A DNA stretch of 64,000 nucleotides from the NCBI GenBank assembly GCA_947561715.1, contig OX387198.1, positions 7,378,001 through 7,442,000 of the forward strand. Reading direction: 5' to 3'. Under the pieces are notes generated by a model. The model did not search any database. It was given only the letters and a program-made list of their open reading frames with translations, and was not told the DNA's origin. The position numbers were made by a program, and so were the translations under genes. Shown here piece by piece: positions 15,901-27,789 of the stretch; the first letter of the stretch is position 1; each line of letters starts with the position of its first letter. The DNA comes from Ascidia mentula. Its lineage: Eukaryota; Chordata; Ascidiacea; Phlebobranchia; Ascidiidae.

Positions 15901-18399
15901 TTAAGTTTTCTGCATGTTTACTATCTTAAAATAAAATATATATTTTTAATGAAATACCACAGCTATAATATGTGTGTATCAGCAACCTTGCTCAGTGACG
16001 AAAAGGGTAAAACAAACAATGACAGACTGCACATGCTTGATACAACCCTAGCCATGCAGTATTATTTTTTGTGAAGTGTGGGAAATGCAAATAGGCTCAA
16101 GTTGTGTATACACAAAAGGCCACAGGGGGTGGTAATTACACAGTATAAATGTAACTTTGCCAACATCCAACCTTACTTTACACACAAAAATAAGGGGATG
16201 TTATTTTGTTAGATTACCTGGTCATCTATTTTCCGGTTGGTAACCAAACTGACATCAATACACAGAATAAAGCCATCAATCGTTAGTTTGCCATCAGGCA
16301 TGGGTTTAATTTCGAAGTCTGCCTCGATACCCAGCTGATCTGTGCAAATGTACATCATTTTTTCTGCTGAAGAAATCTGTTAAAAGAGTCAAATTATCAG
16401 AAAAGTATTAGTATTTCATCTTTGGTAAAACAAAATGAGAAATTTGATGATGACAACAAATAATGAACCATCATAAAACCAAGTCAGTTTCACCAACTGC
16501 TATCAAATAGGCCTCCCACAAAGCAAGGTATTTAGAAACAGGAGATACCAAGTGGTAATTATCTGTAATTAGACTGTATTGACTGGGCATGTAAGACAAT
16601 TGTCAGATGCCAGGCATTCCCTTTTCCCAATAAAGTGAGCAATCGTTGCCGGGTAGCATAAGTCAAACTCACTTCCCAGCAAAAGCATGTCTACAGTTAA
16701 AAAATTAATATATTGGTTGCTACAATTCCTTGTTTTTATAAATGTTTTCCAGATATAGGTATTTCACCATGTGAAAAGTTTTAATTGGAAAACATGACTG
16801 GTGGTGGTTCCACATGATCACTTCAAACATATACCTTTGTTTGGACACATCTTTTGTTGTACTGTTGGTTGGATGAAGTTCTGTGAGCCCTGTACGTTTG
16901 GTCATCGATGAACTCAGTCTGTTCTATGACATTAAACTTGTAATCCAAACCACTGTCGTCCTGCATGAAAAGAGGTCAAATGTTCAATATATCGACAATA
17001 TCAATGAGTCAAGAATTGCACAACATTATCTAATAACAAACAACATTCGTCGATAGACAGGTTGTGATTTGGCCACAACACAAAGGGTGTCAACATGTTT
17101 GTCTTTACGGTATCAAGTGACAAGCCAATGTGGCCGTCTGGGGTAATGAATCACCCGTACAGTCTTGTGCCTGTTACAAATTGAACACCTAAATTTGGGA
17201 GAAATAGTTTCAACAAAGTTTTTGTATCGCAATCCTTATGCTTCTTCTTCAGGCCTCATTAAACATGGAATTTTTCCCGCCAGGTCGTGCTTGTGTAAAC
17301 AACGGTGCATTTGAAGCTTACTAACGTGTTAACATTTGTTCACACACAAATGATATGTACTGCCTTTACATGAATTAAGTACGGTTGCTTTAAAGGTTAT
17401 CTGGCATACATCCACAGTGGTAATCTAATACCAAATACATTGAAATGCATTGCAAAATAAACAAACTCAATATTTCGTCTTACATCCCTAAATATGTGAC
17501 ATGTGATCCAACAACAATATGTTCCAAAATGTACGATTTAATTTTTTAATGTTTTTGGCAAAATTTACATGCTCTAACCTGTTTGGTAACTTCTCCCCAA
17601 TAGAGAAAATGATCATTGTTAACAACACGTCCACCAAAGTCAGATTGGCTCAGAACTGAAGTGTGATCAAGATAATAGTTATCTGCTTGTTCTCGAACAA
17701 AGCGATTGCAGAGGCATGATTTGCCCACTCCATAACTGCCTTTATACTGCACAAAAAGTGTACAATATTTGACACACACAAATGTATTTCTGTCCATGAA
17801 AAATCAACATATATATGCAACCAAATTAAACACATCATAAAATTAATCACAAGATTAAAAAACATAGTCATTTTTGCAACTAATTTGTTTCCTGCATATT
17901 TATATATACTTAGTCAAGATATTCACAGTTACATAATGTTTAATTTAAAATTTGGTAAAATTCATAAAAGCATGAAGACATGGTAATATACCAGTCTGCA
18001 GAATATGGCAGTTCCCGACGAGATCTCGGGCGTGCAAGACTAAATCTTTTCGCGTGCCCGGCCCCTAAACCCGCGTGCAACGAAAACGATAAAACGTCTT
18101 TCTGTTGATTGTTTTCTGTTTAGACATTCGCGTGCTGAAAAATTTTCGCGTGCAGTGCGAAAAATTTGGCGTGCAAACAAAAAAAGTTGAAGACAAACTT
18201 GCGCGTGCAGCTGCCATACTCTGCAGACTGGGTAATATAGGTTTCTTGTTGCCTTACATGCATTATTGTTGAATTTGGTTAAAACGCCAGCCAGGATTTT
18301 CTTTTTAATATTTCACAATATTATAAAGCTTACCTGTTCTGTTCCCGACAGACCAACAACTGAAATATTAAATACCGACTTTCTCTTCTCCTTTGACAT
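991..18399 (-). CDS. ARHGAP35: p190 RhoGAP (ARHGAP5/ARHGAP35 family), 25 exons, C-terminus outside window
   Basis: GTPase-activating protein for Rho, acting in the cytoplasm and at the cell cortex to lower RhoA-GTP. Exons in transcript order: 18334-18399, 17579-17746, 16835-16960, 16218-16376, 15631-15879, 15255-15426, 14929-15121, 13716-13938, 12045-12152, 11834-11961, 11306-11576, 10828-10985, 10295-10415, 9757-10024, 9203-9465, 8552-8811, 8085-8187, 7585-7765, 7075-7142, 6885-7007, 6247-6473, 5672-5882, 5188-5340, 2000-2186, 991-1068. This gives 1421 residues with closed phase throughout. Residues 1-256 are the N-terminal GTPase-like domain: P-loop [15 protein letters not shown] and SAS motifs. 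Residues 256-530 are the FF-repeat region. Residues 531-803 and 803-978 match pseudo-GTPase domains pG1 and pG2. A Ser/Pro-rich linker runs to about 1333. The RhoGAP domain starts near 1365 and contains the arginine finger (GLYRIPA, about R1404) before the model is cut. The start ATG is followed by a basic stretch and beta-1 ([11 protein letters not shown]), as in vertebrate p190. Whether it is orthologous to ARHGAP5, ARHGAP35 or both cannot be told by eye. Confidence 0.93.
1240..1600. other. CpG-rich patch inside a p190 intron
   Basis: This part of the intron between 1068 and 2000 is richer in CG dinucleotides than the surrounding AT-rich DNA. It contains a short inverted motif around 1387-1425 (CACTGGC with GCCAGTG). 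No protein similarity was recognised. It could be an old transposon fragment or a regulatory element. Confidence 0.3.
2187..5187. other. 3.0-kb intron of the p190 gene, no exon seen
   Basis: The flanking exons (2000-2186 and 5188-5340) join directly in phase 0, so no intermediate exon is required. The stretch is AT-rich and has no recognised coding segment on either strand. The short reading frames have no recognisable domain. Confidence 0.55.
8395..8443 (+). repeat. Interspersed repeat, copy 1 (partner at 33258-33304)
   Basis: About 47 bp in a p190 intron closely match a segment downstream of the second FUT8-like gene. They share the core CGGTGCCCATGCCATTTTAT. Weaker similarity continues for about 80 bp (GCAAAAT followed by GATTTGATTT), which suggests two copies of one dispersed element. 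The family is unknown to me. Confidence 0.55.
12153..13715. other. 1.56-kb intron of the p190 gene with AT microsatellite
   Basis: Flanked by exons 12045-12152 and 13716-13938 with matching phase 0. It is very AT-rich and holds a TA-repeat at about 12869-12898. No coding segment was recognised. Confidence 0.55.
17991..18231. mobile_element. 241-bp hAT-like MITE in p190 intron 1
   Basis: The element begins CCAGTCTGCAGA and ends with the inverted copy TCTGCAGACTGG. The terminal inverted repeat is about 21 bp with one mismatch. It is flanked by an exact 8-bp direct repeat, GTAATATA, at 17983-17990 and 18232-18239. An 8-bp target duplication is typical of hAT transposons. There is no reading frame of note, so it is non-autonomous. 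Inside are seven copies of GCGTGC in the same orientation and a palindrome around CGAGATCTCG. Confidence 0.8.
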
Positions 18400-21300
18400 A
18401 ATTACCACAAGTCCTAATTTTTGCAGTGAGGCATGTATTTTTATCTTAAACAAACCTCTCAGATATCATCTAAACCAAATCTGTGACAAAACAAGTTTGG
18501 TTAATATACAGTTCCATGTTCCAAAACTATAAAGTAACAAAGCAGAAATGATGCACAATCGATAACCATATATACCCTGTGTTTTAAGCCATATGTGCTT
18601 TGAAATATTTAAACACTGCTATGCCTTCCTGCATAAACAAACCCCTAGGAAGAAAGAACACTAGCATAACACATATCGCACATGTTCTAATCACAAAAGC
18701 ACTTTCTCCTTTGCTTGGCACTAAAAACAGTATTTGACTGTGATTGATTTGTGCCTGTATTAGTTGCATTAAATATTCATTACTTTGAAGTAACTTGTGT
18801 CGGCAATAAGAAGAATGTGCTATACATGGATTTAAAAAGATAATACATTGCACCAACCGCCTAAGCTGGAATCAGCCACCAAGACAATTATATTTTTCAT
18901 TCATGTTCCAACAAGTCAAGTGAAATGTATGGTAGTAATAGTTCAGGCAAATTTGTTCTACCTGCTTTACATACTACAATGTGATTAGTATACTTTTAAT
19001 CGCTGTGGAATAAGCATCAAAATTTGCATTTTGATTTATGGCAGTCTTATCTCTGTTTTTAATGTACAATTGCAATTACATAATGGTGGTAACAATTAAG
19101 GTAAATATATATATAAGTTTTTTCAATCTTAATGAAACAGGCATTCAATAAAACATACAATACGGAGCACCTGGCAGTTCACACCACATAAAAAATGATT
19201 CCATGATAGATAAAATATGCCATGTCCACTGCATCAAAATAAGTTTTACTTTATCTCATTATGAGTAATAAATTACGTAATAGGCCAGTCAAAAACAAAA
19301 AAATGTGCTAAAGCGCACGTTTTCATTTAGGTCATGTGCAACTCTGTGTCTTTTGTTTTTACCATATTCGGTGGTCGCGTCATTATTAACATCTATGTAT
19401 GTTCAAACAATTGTTACGTATACACTTCACAAATGTATATAAAATATGCACTGTCATTTATTTTCCAACCAAAAAATGCAATGCAACAACCGCGGACCTC
19501 AACCTCTATCTTTCGCCAACCTAAAATGCCCGAGCCGCCAGGCGGACCAAGTGTTGCCGAACTATATTTTGTGACTTTTCTGAAGTAGAGAATGTTACGA
19601 TTTGAGCCGAATTCCTTACAATAATTTGTATAAAAAACTGTATCAATATTTCTCATTGCTAAATTACCAAAATTATGTTAGTGAAAATGTCTTATTGCTG
19701 TGCATTCTGATACTTTTTCAGGCCGTTTGTGACACAGCAAACAAACGGGAAACATAATTCTAGAAGCATATGTGCGATGTGCGTCCGATTTTACCACTGA
19801 TCTCTATTATTGTGTAATAGTGGATTTCACCATAGTAAGAGTATACTATGACTTCACTGTCAGGTGAAATTGCCAATTCGTCGCTTTATAGCGTTTCTGA
19901 CTATGTCTCATTTTTGTTCGAGGAAAACTGTTTTAGTTTTAATAGGCCTATTGTTTCTGTGGTGAGATAAACACTCATATAGTTTTTATTAGGATGCCAC
20001 ACATGTAGGTACCTTTCGAGAAAAAAATATGCACGAAATATTGTTTCGACGCAATAAGCAACGGTATTAGCAAAAAAAGACGAAAGAAATTTTTTGAAAT
20101 AATTTTATTTTTCTCCACGTGCCCTACATAGGAAAAGTTACCGGTGCGAGACCTTTCTTGGAGATTAATTTAGGAGACAAAACAGCTAAAACTGTCAAAA
20201 AACGTTAAAAACAACATTCAATAAACATTCAACCTACAGGTTCACAGAAATTCCAACCTACAGGTTTTATATAGACCCCTTTTAGTCGCCATGTGAGAAT
20301 GGCAAGCAATGGGTGTTGGCAACAGCACATCTTCCGATAAGTTTTCGGTTGATGCTGCTATGATAGAAACCAAAGTCTGCTGCCGGTCCTATATTACATA
20401 GGGCCGGTCCTATAACCAAGAATAGTTCCACCGGTCCTTCGTCACGTCTATACATTCAATATGATCACTGAAAGTTGTACTGCTTATTCGCTGACGTTTA
20501 CGAAAATACAATGAATTGAATTGAATTGAATTGCTGTATGTGTTCTTTACTATGGCTACTAAATGGACTCAGTGAGCAGACTTATTTTATGTAATAGAAC
20601 GACACGTTGCAATATCAGGTGGCGTAACTTGAAATTGCTCCAAGCGCGCTGGTGACTGCGCGAGTAACTTCTACCGCGTGCCAGTTAGTTAGTAAGGGTC
20701 GTGTCTATTTGGGTGGCAGAATTAATGCCAGGGTGAAGTGCGAATGGGTATAACACGAATTTAACAAGTTACGATGAAGTAAGGTTCTGGCGTCGAGTCA
20801 GATGCCAGAAAGTTGTAAAAGTTCTGCAAGAAAATCTAACTCCGTCTGCAGCCTTCGGTCCATCTGTGTTTCAAATGTGTGAAGAATTAAGTTGGGAAGC
20901 ACGAGTGTGGTGCTACAAGCGAAAAAGGCCAATTAAAGGCGCATTGAAAACGTTTGTTCCTCGTGAAGCTTGATTGGGTGCAACGAAAAGATTTAAGGCC
21001 ATCAACAAATGTTTTATGCGTGCCATTTTCCTACTAATGTTAAGCCAAAACTGACGTATGCTCTGTTGGCGGTTGTATAACCTGATGGTCATCATTTTCG
21101 AATGCAATAACATAATTGCAGATCGATAATTTAAATTAGTTAAAAAAATCCTTTTTTCTGCAATATGCAAGTACCACATGGGGCAAAGACTAGGTTTTGA
21201 AAATTGCCGCGCGATAACATACATTTAATGGCTTATGTTTCACATTGGGCCCTTCAGAGAAGTAGTTACCAGTTCAAGGCCCTTTTGGAGATCACATAAC

Positions 21301-21978
21301 GTATACAGCTTTCACTACAGAAATCTTTCACTGCTCTTAGTATTTAGGAAAACAATGGTATTCGTGGGCCTCGTTTTGCCATTCAAGGGCCCCCTTGTTT
21401 GGCGTGGGCCCTGGTGCATCTTCCCTCTCGTGGGGCCTGGTTTCATATTAATATTTTTGCATGCTTAATTCGATTAGATGTACTATTATGATTCTCAGGA
21501 CTGGCACTTATATGGCCGCACTCGGATAGGGGGCTTAGTGTTGTATAAATGAGGCCTCGCTCGTAAAAAGGCCCCGCAATTTCCAAGCCACCTTCAGGAA
21601 GATCTTCTAAAATCAACGTTTCTTTTGAAATCGGGATTCAAATATTGTAGGACCGACACGGCTGATTCTTTATTTTAACGCGATTTTAAGTCGTTAAATT
21701 TGTTTCATAACTTACGCGATGGTAATCGTGCTCACTGTGCAGTGTTCAGCATGAAATGTTTCCTGTAAGCTATTTGTGTTTGGGCCCAGGAGCAAGCACT
21801 GCCAATGCGTGTCAAAGTGGCAAGGACATGTCCATGCAACCTGTTCAGTACACCAAATAGGCCTGCTTGTTGTGTCTGTGCAAATAAAAGCTAAAAAGAG
21901 AGGGATTTGACAGTGAAGTGTTTGTGCAAGCTGTTATTGAGTAGGCTATACGGGAATAATATTCAGGAGGTGTTTGCC
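18400..21978. other. Intergenic region between divergent p190 and FUT8-like gene A
   Basis: About 3.6 kb separates two start codons pointing away from each other, so both promoters should lie here. I see no convincing exon. A (GAATT) repeat of four units is at 20513-20533, and a duplicated CCAACCTACAGGTT lies near 20230-20265. A stretch rich in GGGCC motifs at 21240-21440 looks like a decayed repeat. The reading frames at 19334-19588 and 21235-21468 have no recognisable similarity. Confidence 0.5.
20513..20533. repeat. (GAATT)4 microsatellite
   Basis: Four perfect tandem copies of GAATT followed by one more G. Confidence 0.85.
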
Positions 21979-24900
21979 ATGACAGAAAAACATGGTAAAA
22001 ATAAAGCGTTTCTGACAACTAAAGCTTTGGTGGTCATCTTTATCACCCTTTTAATGGTCTCTTTTTACGGAAACCTCTACTTGTAAGTGTGTGCTGTTTA
22101 CATAGTGTATTGTAGATATGGGTGATGTAAATCACACTTTCGTCTGCAAGACACTCAAAAACAATCAGTTGACATTAAAATGTAAGTTTGCCCAGTTAGG
22201 CTTAGGTGAGGTTTTATAGAAAGGAGGAAATGCAAACGAAACAGCATGATTATGATTACAATTACTAGCATGAACTAGTTAAGTATATGAATGCTCTGGC
22301 CAGTATGTTTCCATGTCGCTGTTTGGCTGAGCCCATAATATTTGATCCATGTATTACGTTTTGGTTTGGAACTTTTGAAACTCCAGCGGCATTGTTCATT
22401 CACTTTAAATTCATATTTATGTAATTATTGTTAAACTAAGCAGTGGAGAAAGTCTTTATCCCTCCACAACAGCCAACAACTGTAAACACGCGTTTATAAC
22501 AACCCGCTTTGCCGCGTGTACTTTAAGCATGACGGAAATGCGTGCAGCGTGATATTCCGCCATGATTCGATTTCAAGAGCATACTAGATACAATTGTTCG
22601 TGTAGCAACCAAATTATTAATCTGAAAGTACAACGACGAAGAAAATGTGTTTAAAACCATGCCGGTCGGTTGCTAACGAAAAACAAACCTCAAATACAAA
22701 TTTTTTTTTAATCAGCAAACCAGCATGGTATTTTCTATTTGTAAATATCACTGGGACGTAGGTGGGTTACAGATGCTATACCTGTTGTTTTGTTACAGGT
22801 GGAGTTTTGAATCCACCGTAAGAAGGAAGTGCAGTGGTAAATAAAGCATGCGTTTTTGGTAGCTCAGATTTCCCTTGGTAATTGTAAGTGTTTTAGTGTG
22901 CCATTAAATAATGAATATAGCATATGTTATTACAAACAACAGGTGCTATATAGTGGACCAATCTGCTTTTAAAATCGGAACGGGGTTTTAAACTTTTAGT
23001 TTGTGGTATCAACCTTCTTAGGATATCCCCTCATCATTTACTGTTGCTTGATGTTTTCGTTCTGTGAGCGCAGCCGTGTTTGTTTTATGACAGGTATTGC
23101 AGAAAGCTGTTGTCTCGGATTGGAGACGATTTCACCCCTGGAAAAAAAATTTGAACCCACTCGAGCCCGAAAGCTTTTTGGTAAGTTGGTTCTAATTGTT
23201 TAATAGCGCATATATTGCCCCTATAAGTTTGTATAAATAAATTCAAAATAAATAAATCGGACTTCCCTGTTTGACTTCTCAGTACAACCCTAAATTCAGC
23301 AAGTATCGTTAAATTTGCATTTTCAGTCAACCAAACCATTGAAATCTTAACTACCGCGAATGTACCACATTTTTTAACAGAGGGTTGAACTGGTATTTCA
23401 TTTACAGAAGGGAGAAAAGTTCTCAACAGTGAAGCGCTAAAAATACTAGGAAAAAACGTGAAAAAGTTGCTGGAAGAACATCAGGTAATAAGCGCCTTCC
23501 AAAGGCCTTTCGTCATGTAGGCGTAGTCGAAAACATACTACTAGGTTTGTACGGCAAAGGTGGCAGTTACAAGCTACATGGACCGAGTACCTTGTCAAAA
23601 TATCAAATATTTATCAGTAAAACATTTCGTTTCGAATTCCTTGGCGCAATTTGATTGTGAATTTTTTTGTTTCAGTTGCGACACAGGGACCAGGTGAAAA
23701 CATGCAACGTACTTGCCGAGGGATTTTCTTGTACAATCCACACGCTCAGCTTCTGCATCTTTCAAGCTCTGGCCCAGAATCAGAGCTTCAGGATCGGATT
23801 TAAACTTCCCGATGATCCCAAAAAACGCAACCTTTACCTTTCCAGGGATGCTTACGAAAGCGCTTTCCTTCAATTGCCAAACTCTGGAAATGTGTCGTTG
23901 TCTCGGCGGAAACGAGATAAATACGCCAATCGCAAAGGTAAAAATATAGCAAAACATTTTCGAAAAGTGCAAAAAAAGCCATAATGTTGGAGAGCTGCAG
24001 ACAGGGTGCGTACACGCACTGTTTCGACCTGTAAGGTCTCATCAGTGCAGCTGTTGAAGTGGCACTGTGCTAGCTTCTACACTAGCAGGCACACTAAATT
24101 CCACTTTGTGGTACCGTTCGGTCAACGTCGATCTGTTGGGTACCCTATACTGTGTACCAAACAATTTTCGAAAAGAATTCTCACAAAATGATTGCAGTGG
24201 AAAAACCAAATACAAATTTAGTTGTACTATACTATTGCTGCCAGGCATCATATTACAATTAAAAATTGACTGATCTTCTGGAAAAAAAAATTACCGTACT
24301 GTATTTAAATTTAGTTGTTTAAATGCTTTTTTATTTTTTTTTAGCTGATTTCAATGTAAAAGCGCGGAACAGAACGGAGCTCTTGGCCATTCCGCCGCAC
24401 ATTCGTGAAAAAGTTAACTTTCTTCACCCGAACCCGTTCGCATGGTGGATGGGTCAGACTGCTTCGTATATCATGAGATTGAAACCCGAACTGGAAGGAA
24501 AATTGCTCAGCTTTAGGCAAAACATATCCAGTTCTCCTGTAGTCGGGTAGATAACAAACTACTACATATGAGCTTGGAGGGAGGATTGCTAAGTTCCAAA
24601 AAAATTATCCATTTATTACGAGTTTTGTTACATTAAAAAGTTGTGACTCGTTGAATATCAGAATCTCTATGAGATGGCCAGAAACTGAATGAAGAAAGTA
24701 GGTTCAAAGGTACATAACCACAAAACACTTATATTAATTTCGTTATCTATACGCCATTAATTATTCAATACATTTGAATAAGATTCAAAATATATTTTTC
24801 CTAAACAACAAGCTGACAGAATTTAACCTATTGGAAGTAATCGTTTCCTTATTTGTGGTGCACGTTGCAAAGTTTTTTATTACCGCACAACTAAGAAAAA

Positions 24901-26442
24901 CTGTTAGAATACCACAATCTTGGAAATTACTTTACTTATGGCAGCCTCCACATCAGACGCACCGACAAGTTGCAACTCGAAAGCGATTCTTTTCAACTGG
25001 AAGAATACATGGTGATAGTGGAGAGGTGGTTCAGACGCCACGAGCTCGCCGAACGTTTGATTACAGGCAACGAGAACTTTACAACCCCAAGACGTATTCT
25101 GCTCGCAACAGAAGACCCGTGTGTCATCGAGGAAGCCAAGCAAAAGTTTGTAACAGCTTTAAAATTTAATCTCGGATACTGCGTTTCTTGGGCCGTTGTA
25201 TAAGTCCCATTAAAAGCAACTTGTTCGGATTCCGAATTGGTAAAGAGAACATGATCCGGTGATAAGCTAGTCTGCCTGTCACGTGACACGCAAGTTGAAT
25301 GAGATTGGTTAAATTCCCAAACAACCCCTATAAGTTAATTAAAAAATATTTTCTAGTTTGTTTTCTTTATTGTGTATGACATGACATTTAAAGCTTTAAG
25401 TTCTTGTCGATAGTCCTCTGCAACCCATTTACACCCATACACAATGTTATGAATGAAGGTATCCGTTTTACAAGATTCTGTACGACGGTAAAGCTGTTGA
25501 AACAGCAAAGCAGCCTTCATCAAGACATTCACCCGAAGCAGTAATTGGGGTTGTTATGGACATCAACCGACTCGTTGCGTGTGATTACGTCGTGTGTACT
25601 TTCTCTTCGAACGTAATAAGTGATTGATTTTGGCAATACTGGTCCGACGCTTCGTTATATCTTAAAAAACAATGGTTTTAAAGACGCCTTTTAAATGCAG
25701 AAAATAAAGATTGTGATTAATCAGTCCCAGTTTTGCAAAATGCTTTGCAAAAATATATCGTTATGCTTTTTTAAAGCATTGATTCCCAAACTTTTCCGTT
25801 TCAGAGCCAAAATCGAAATCACGCGTTCGTAAAGGACCGCACAAAATCAGAGCCTGTAGCTGACGAGAGATCCGTTTAGGAAGACATGTTTTTGTGACAT
25901 TCGCACCTAAATGCGCTTATATAAGCCCCGCAAATGACAAACAAACGAAACAAATGATCTTCTCAAAACATTTACATGTGCATTGAATCCATGAGTGCAC
26001 TGGAAATCCATTTTTACGCAAATAGATACGTTTATTAGACGGTAAAATGAAGAAAAACTGTTTCGTTTATTTGAATAAAAACATTAACTTTAACGAAACT
26101 TAAGTTTTACGACAATTAATTCAAAATCCAAATCATGACTTCCCGCAGGTCTGTCGCTTGGTGTACGAACTAATGCAGGCGAAGTACGGAGACGCGACTG
26201 ATCGTTTGTACTCGATTGACATCCAATACAACTACCAGTGGTACCCTCAACCCCTCTATCACCACGCTATTTTACCTCATAACTCCACCACTGTTGGTTC
26301 AATGAAGCTGGAAATTGGTGACCGGATACTTTCAATTCACAAGGACACGCACTCGAATAAGTGGTTCGGTGTAAACCTAAGGACAAAACATAAAGGGAAT
26401 TACCCCGAGCACAAAGTGGTGCCGGAATTCTTGGTCTTTTGA
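21979..26442 (+). CDS. FUT8: FUT8-like alpha-1,6-fucosyltransferase, copy A
   Basis: A Golgi enzyme family that transfers fucose from GDP-fucose to the innermost GlcNAc of N-glycans. Exons: 21979-22082, 22799-22836, 23408-23484, 23676-23937, 24345-24546, 24945-25197, 25475-25612, 26149-26442, giving 455 residues. An extra in-frame exon is possible at 23094-23180. The N-terminus is a short basic segment plus one hydrophobic helix (about residues 15-30), a type II signal anchor. The nucleotide-sugar site HIRRTDK is intact, followed by E, EEY and LATEDP, then CDYVVCTFSS. The last exon is the SH3-like C-terminal domain of FUT8. Compared with human FUT8 (575 residues) the N-terminal coiled-coil region is much shorter. 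In human numbering (from memory) R365, R366, D368, K369, E373, Y382, D410, D453 and S469 are kept, while D409 is Glu. It may be a diverged paralogue, so exact specificity is inferred. Tandem partner of copy B. Confidence 0.9.
23094..23180 (+). other. Possible cassette exon of FUT8-like copy A
   Basis: An 87-bp open segment with a good acceptor (ATGACAG) and donor (GGTAAGTT). It starts and ends in phase 1, exactly matching the neighbouring exons, so it can be included or skipped without shifting the frame. It would add 29 mostly helical, charged residues to the stem region. No counterpart is evident in copy B. RNA evidence is not available here. Confidence 0.45.
23993..24053 (+). repeat. Interspersed repeat with CTGCAGACAGG terminus, copy 1
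   Basis: This segment in an intron of FUT8-like A has a reverse-complement relative at 55401-55452, in an ABCC intron. Part of it, with about 20 bp of flank, also recurs as the palindrome at 40608-40649. The shared parts are GAGCTGCAGACAGG, a GTGCGTACACGCAC-like palindrome and GGTCTCATCAGTGCAGC. Confidence 0.65.
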
Positions 26443-26512
26443 AACCTGATATCCCGTTGAAAATCATCACAAATCACAATGTTGAAACTGCTTTGAATAT
26501 TTGCTTAATCAT

Positions 26513-26518
26513 AATAAA
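26513..26518 (+). terminator. Polyadenylation signal of FUT8-like copy A
   Basis: AATAAA located 71 bp after the stop codon at 26440-26442, a normal distance for a 3' end. Confidence 0.6.
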
Positions 26519-26966
26519 ACTGTACTTTTCCGGTTAAGCGCTGTTTAAAGAGGCTAGTTTTGATTTTCTAAAACATACGGGCTTTCGCGACGTCTTGTCG
26601 ATTCATAAGATAAGTGAATATAGCAACCAGCAATGCGGAAACAAGCGCAAAACAGAAAAAGAAAAAAAAATCACGTGGACACCATATTGTCGTTTAGTTC
26701 GGTCCTGCATGCGGCCTTATCGTGTGCGCAGTGACTCCTGAAACCTCAGCGTCTGTTGAAACCGTCGTTGATGGAATTAAGGGGGTTAATGTGATGTTGT
26801 TGGGCCGTTTCCCCTGCAAATCTTGTGTTCAGTGGCACATGACTAATGCGGCTCATTAAAATTTTTCGAAATTCCCAGCGAACTTATTCTACCAGTTGGA
26901 GATCTAAAGGTTTAAATTGGTAATGCACTTGAATTTAACAAACCGTCATACCTCTATCTTTCACTG

Positions 26967-27078
26967 GCGATGGAGTGAACCACGCAAATCCAGGGTTTAC
27001 GTTGGCGTAAGCGAAGCTTTCCCTTCGCATCTTCTATTTTGTTTAGACTGGATTTGTGTGGTTCGTTCCACCCATCGC
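26967..27078. repeat. Inverted repeat, arms of about 27-31 bp
   Basis: The left arm 26967-26993 (GCGATGGAGTGAACCACG start) pairs with the right arm 27048-27078 (CTGGATTTGTGTGGTTCG start) with a few mismatches and a 4-base bulge. A smaller GCGAAG/CTTCGC pair lies in the loop. It could be a foldback transposon remnant or a transcribed hairpin. Confidence 0.6.
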
Positions 27079-27789
27079 TCTGCACTTGGTCGCCTTCCAA
27101 ACGTTTTTCCTGTGCATAAGCGCTGCATTTTCAAAACGCTGTTTTTTTAATTTTTTCATTTTTGGGGTGAAAAATTTACTTCGGCTTCAGCGTGGCTTGG
27201 ACAGCCGAAATATTTTTATTATCGTTTGAGATTGGCCGACTTTCGCCATATACAGCCTGGATTGAAGCCAAGGGCCCCTAAGTTAATACCTTCTTTTTCA
27301 TGACGTACGTAAAGATGCCAACAACTTTTTACTCAAAGCGCGTCGCCTCGACAACACTCAACTGGTTGGAATTAGCGAAGCATTTGTGGATGATTTTACA
27401 GCGTTTAAAGGGATGATACCGCATTAATTATCGATATTTTAGTTGTAATATGGTGGACAGGTGTAACAGAAAATGTGGAAACATGTGTTAGGTCAGCGAA
27501 CGCAGTTAGTAGTGAAAAATATATTAATAGGCGAGCGTTTTTCAAGTAAGGTATTTTAAAAGAATTAAAGGCAATTGTGTTACATTCGGCAATATGCATA
27601 TTCTTGTCGAGACGTACGCATGCTAAGTTACGGGTACGATGCTATGTGCTGGGTTTCCCATTACTTTTAGGAGTTTTCGTGTTACTTGTCATATTTAGGA
27701 GAACGGCGGCTCAAGTATTAGGGGCTGTGGGACCAGTCGCGTAGCCATCCCAAATTTTGGATGTGTCCTGACTTTTTGCGGGTATAAGC

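Noticed and set aside
19334-19588. 84-codon plus-strand frame between p190 and FUT8-like A
   Set aside because: Low-complexity composition, no homology recognised and no splice partner in phase.
26917-27150. 77-codon plus-strand frame in the spacer between the FUT8-like genes
   Set aside because: It overlaps both arms of the inverted repeat and shows no protein similarity, so it is most likely chance.
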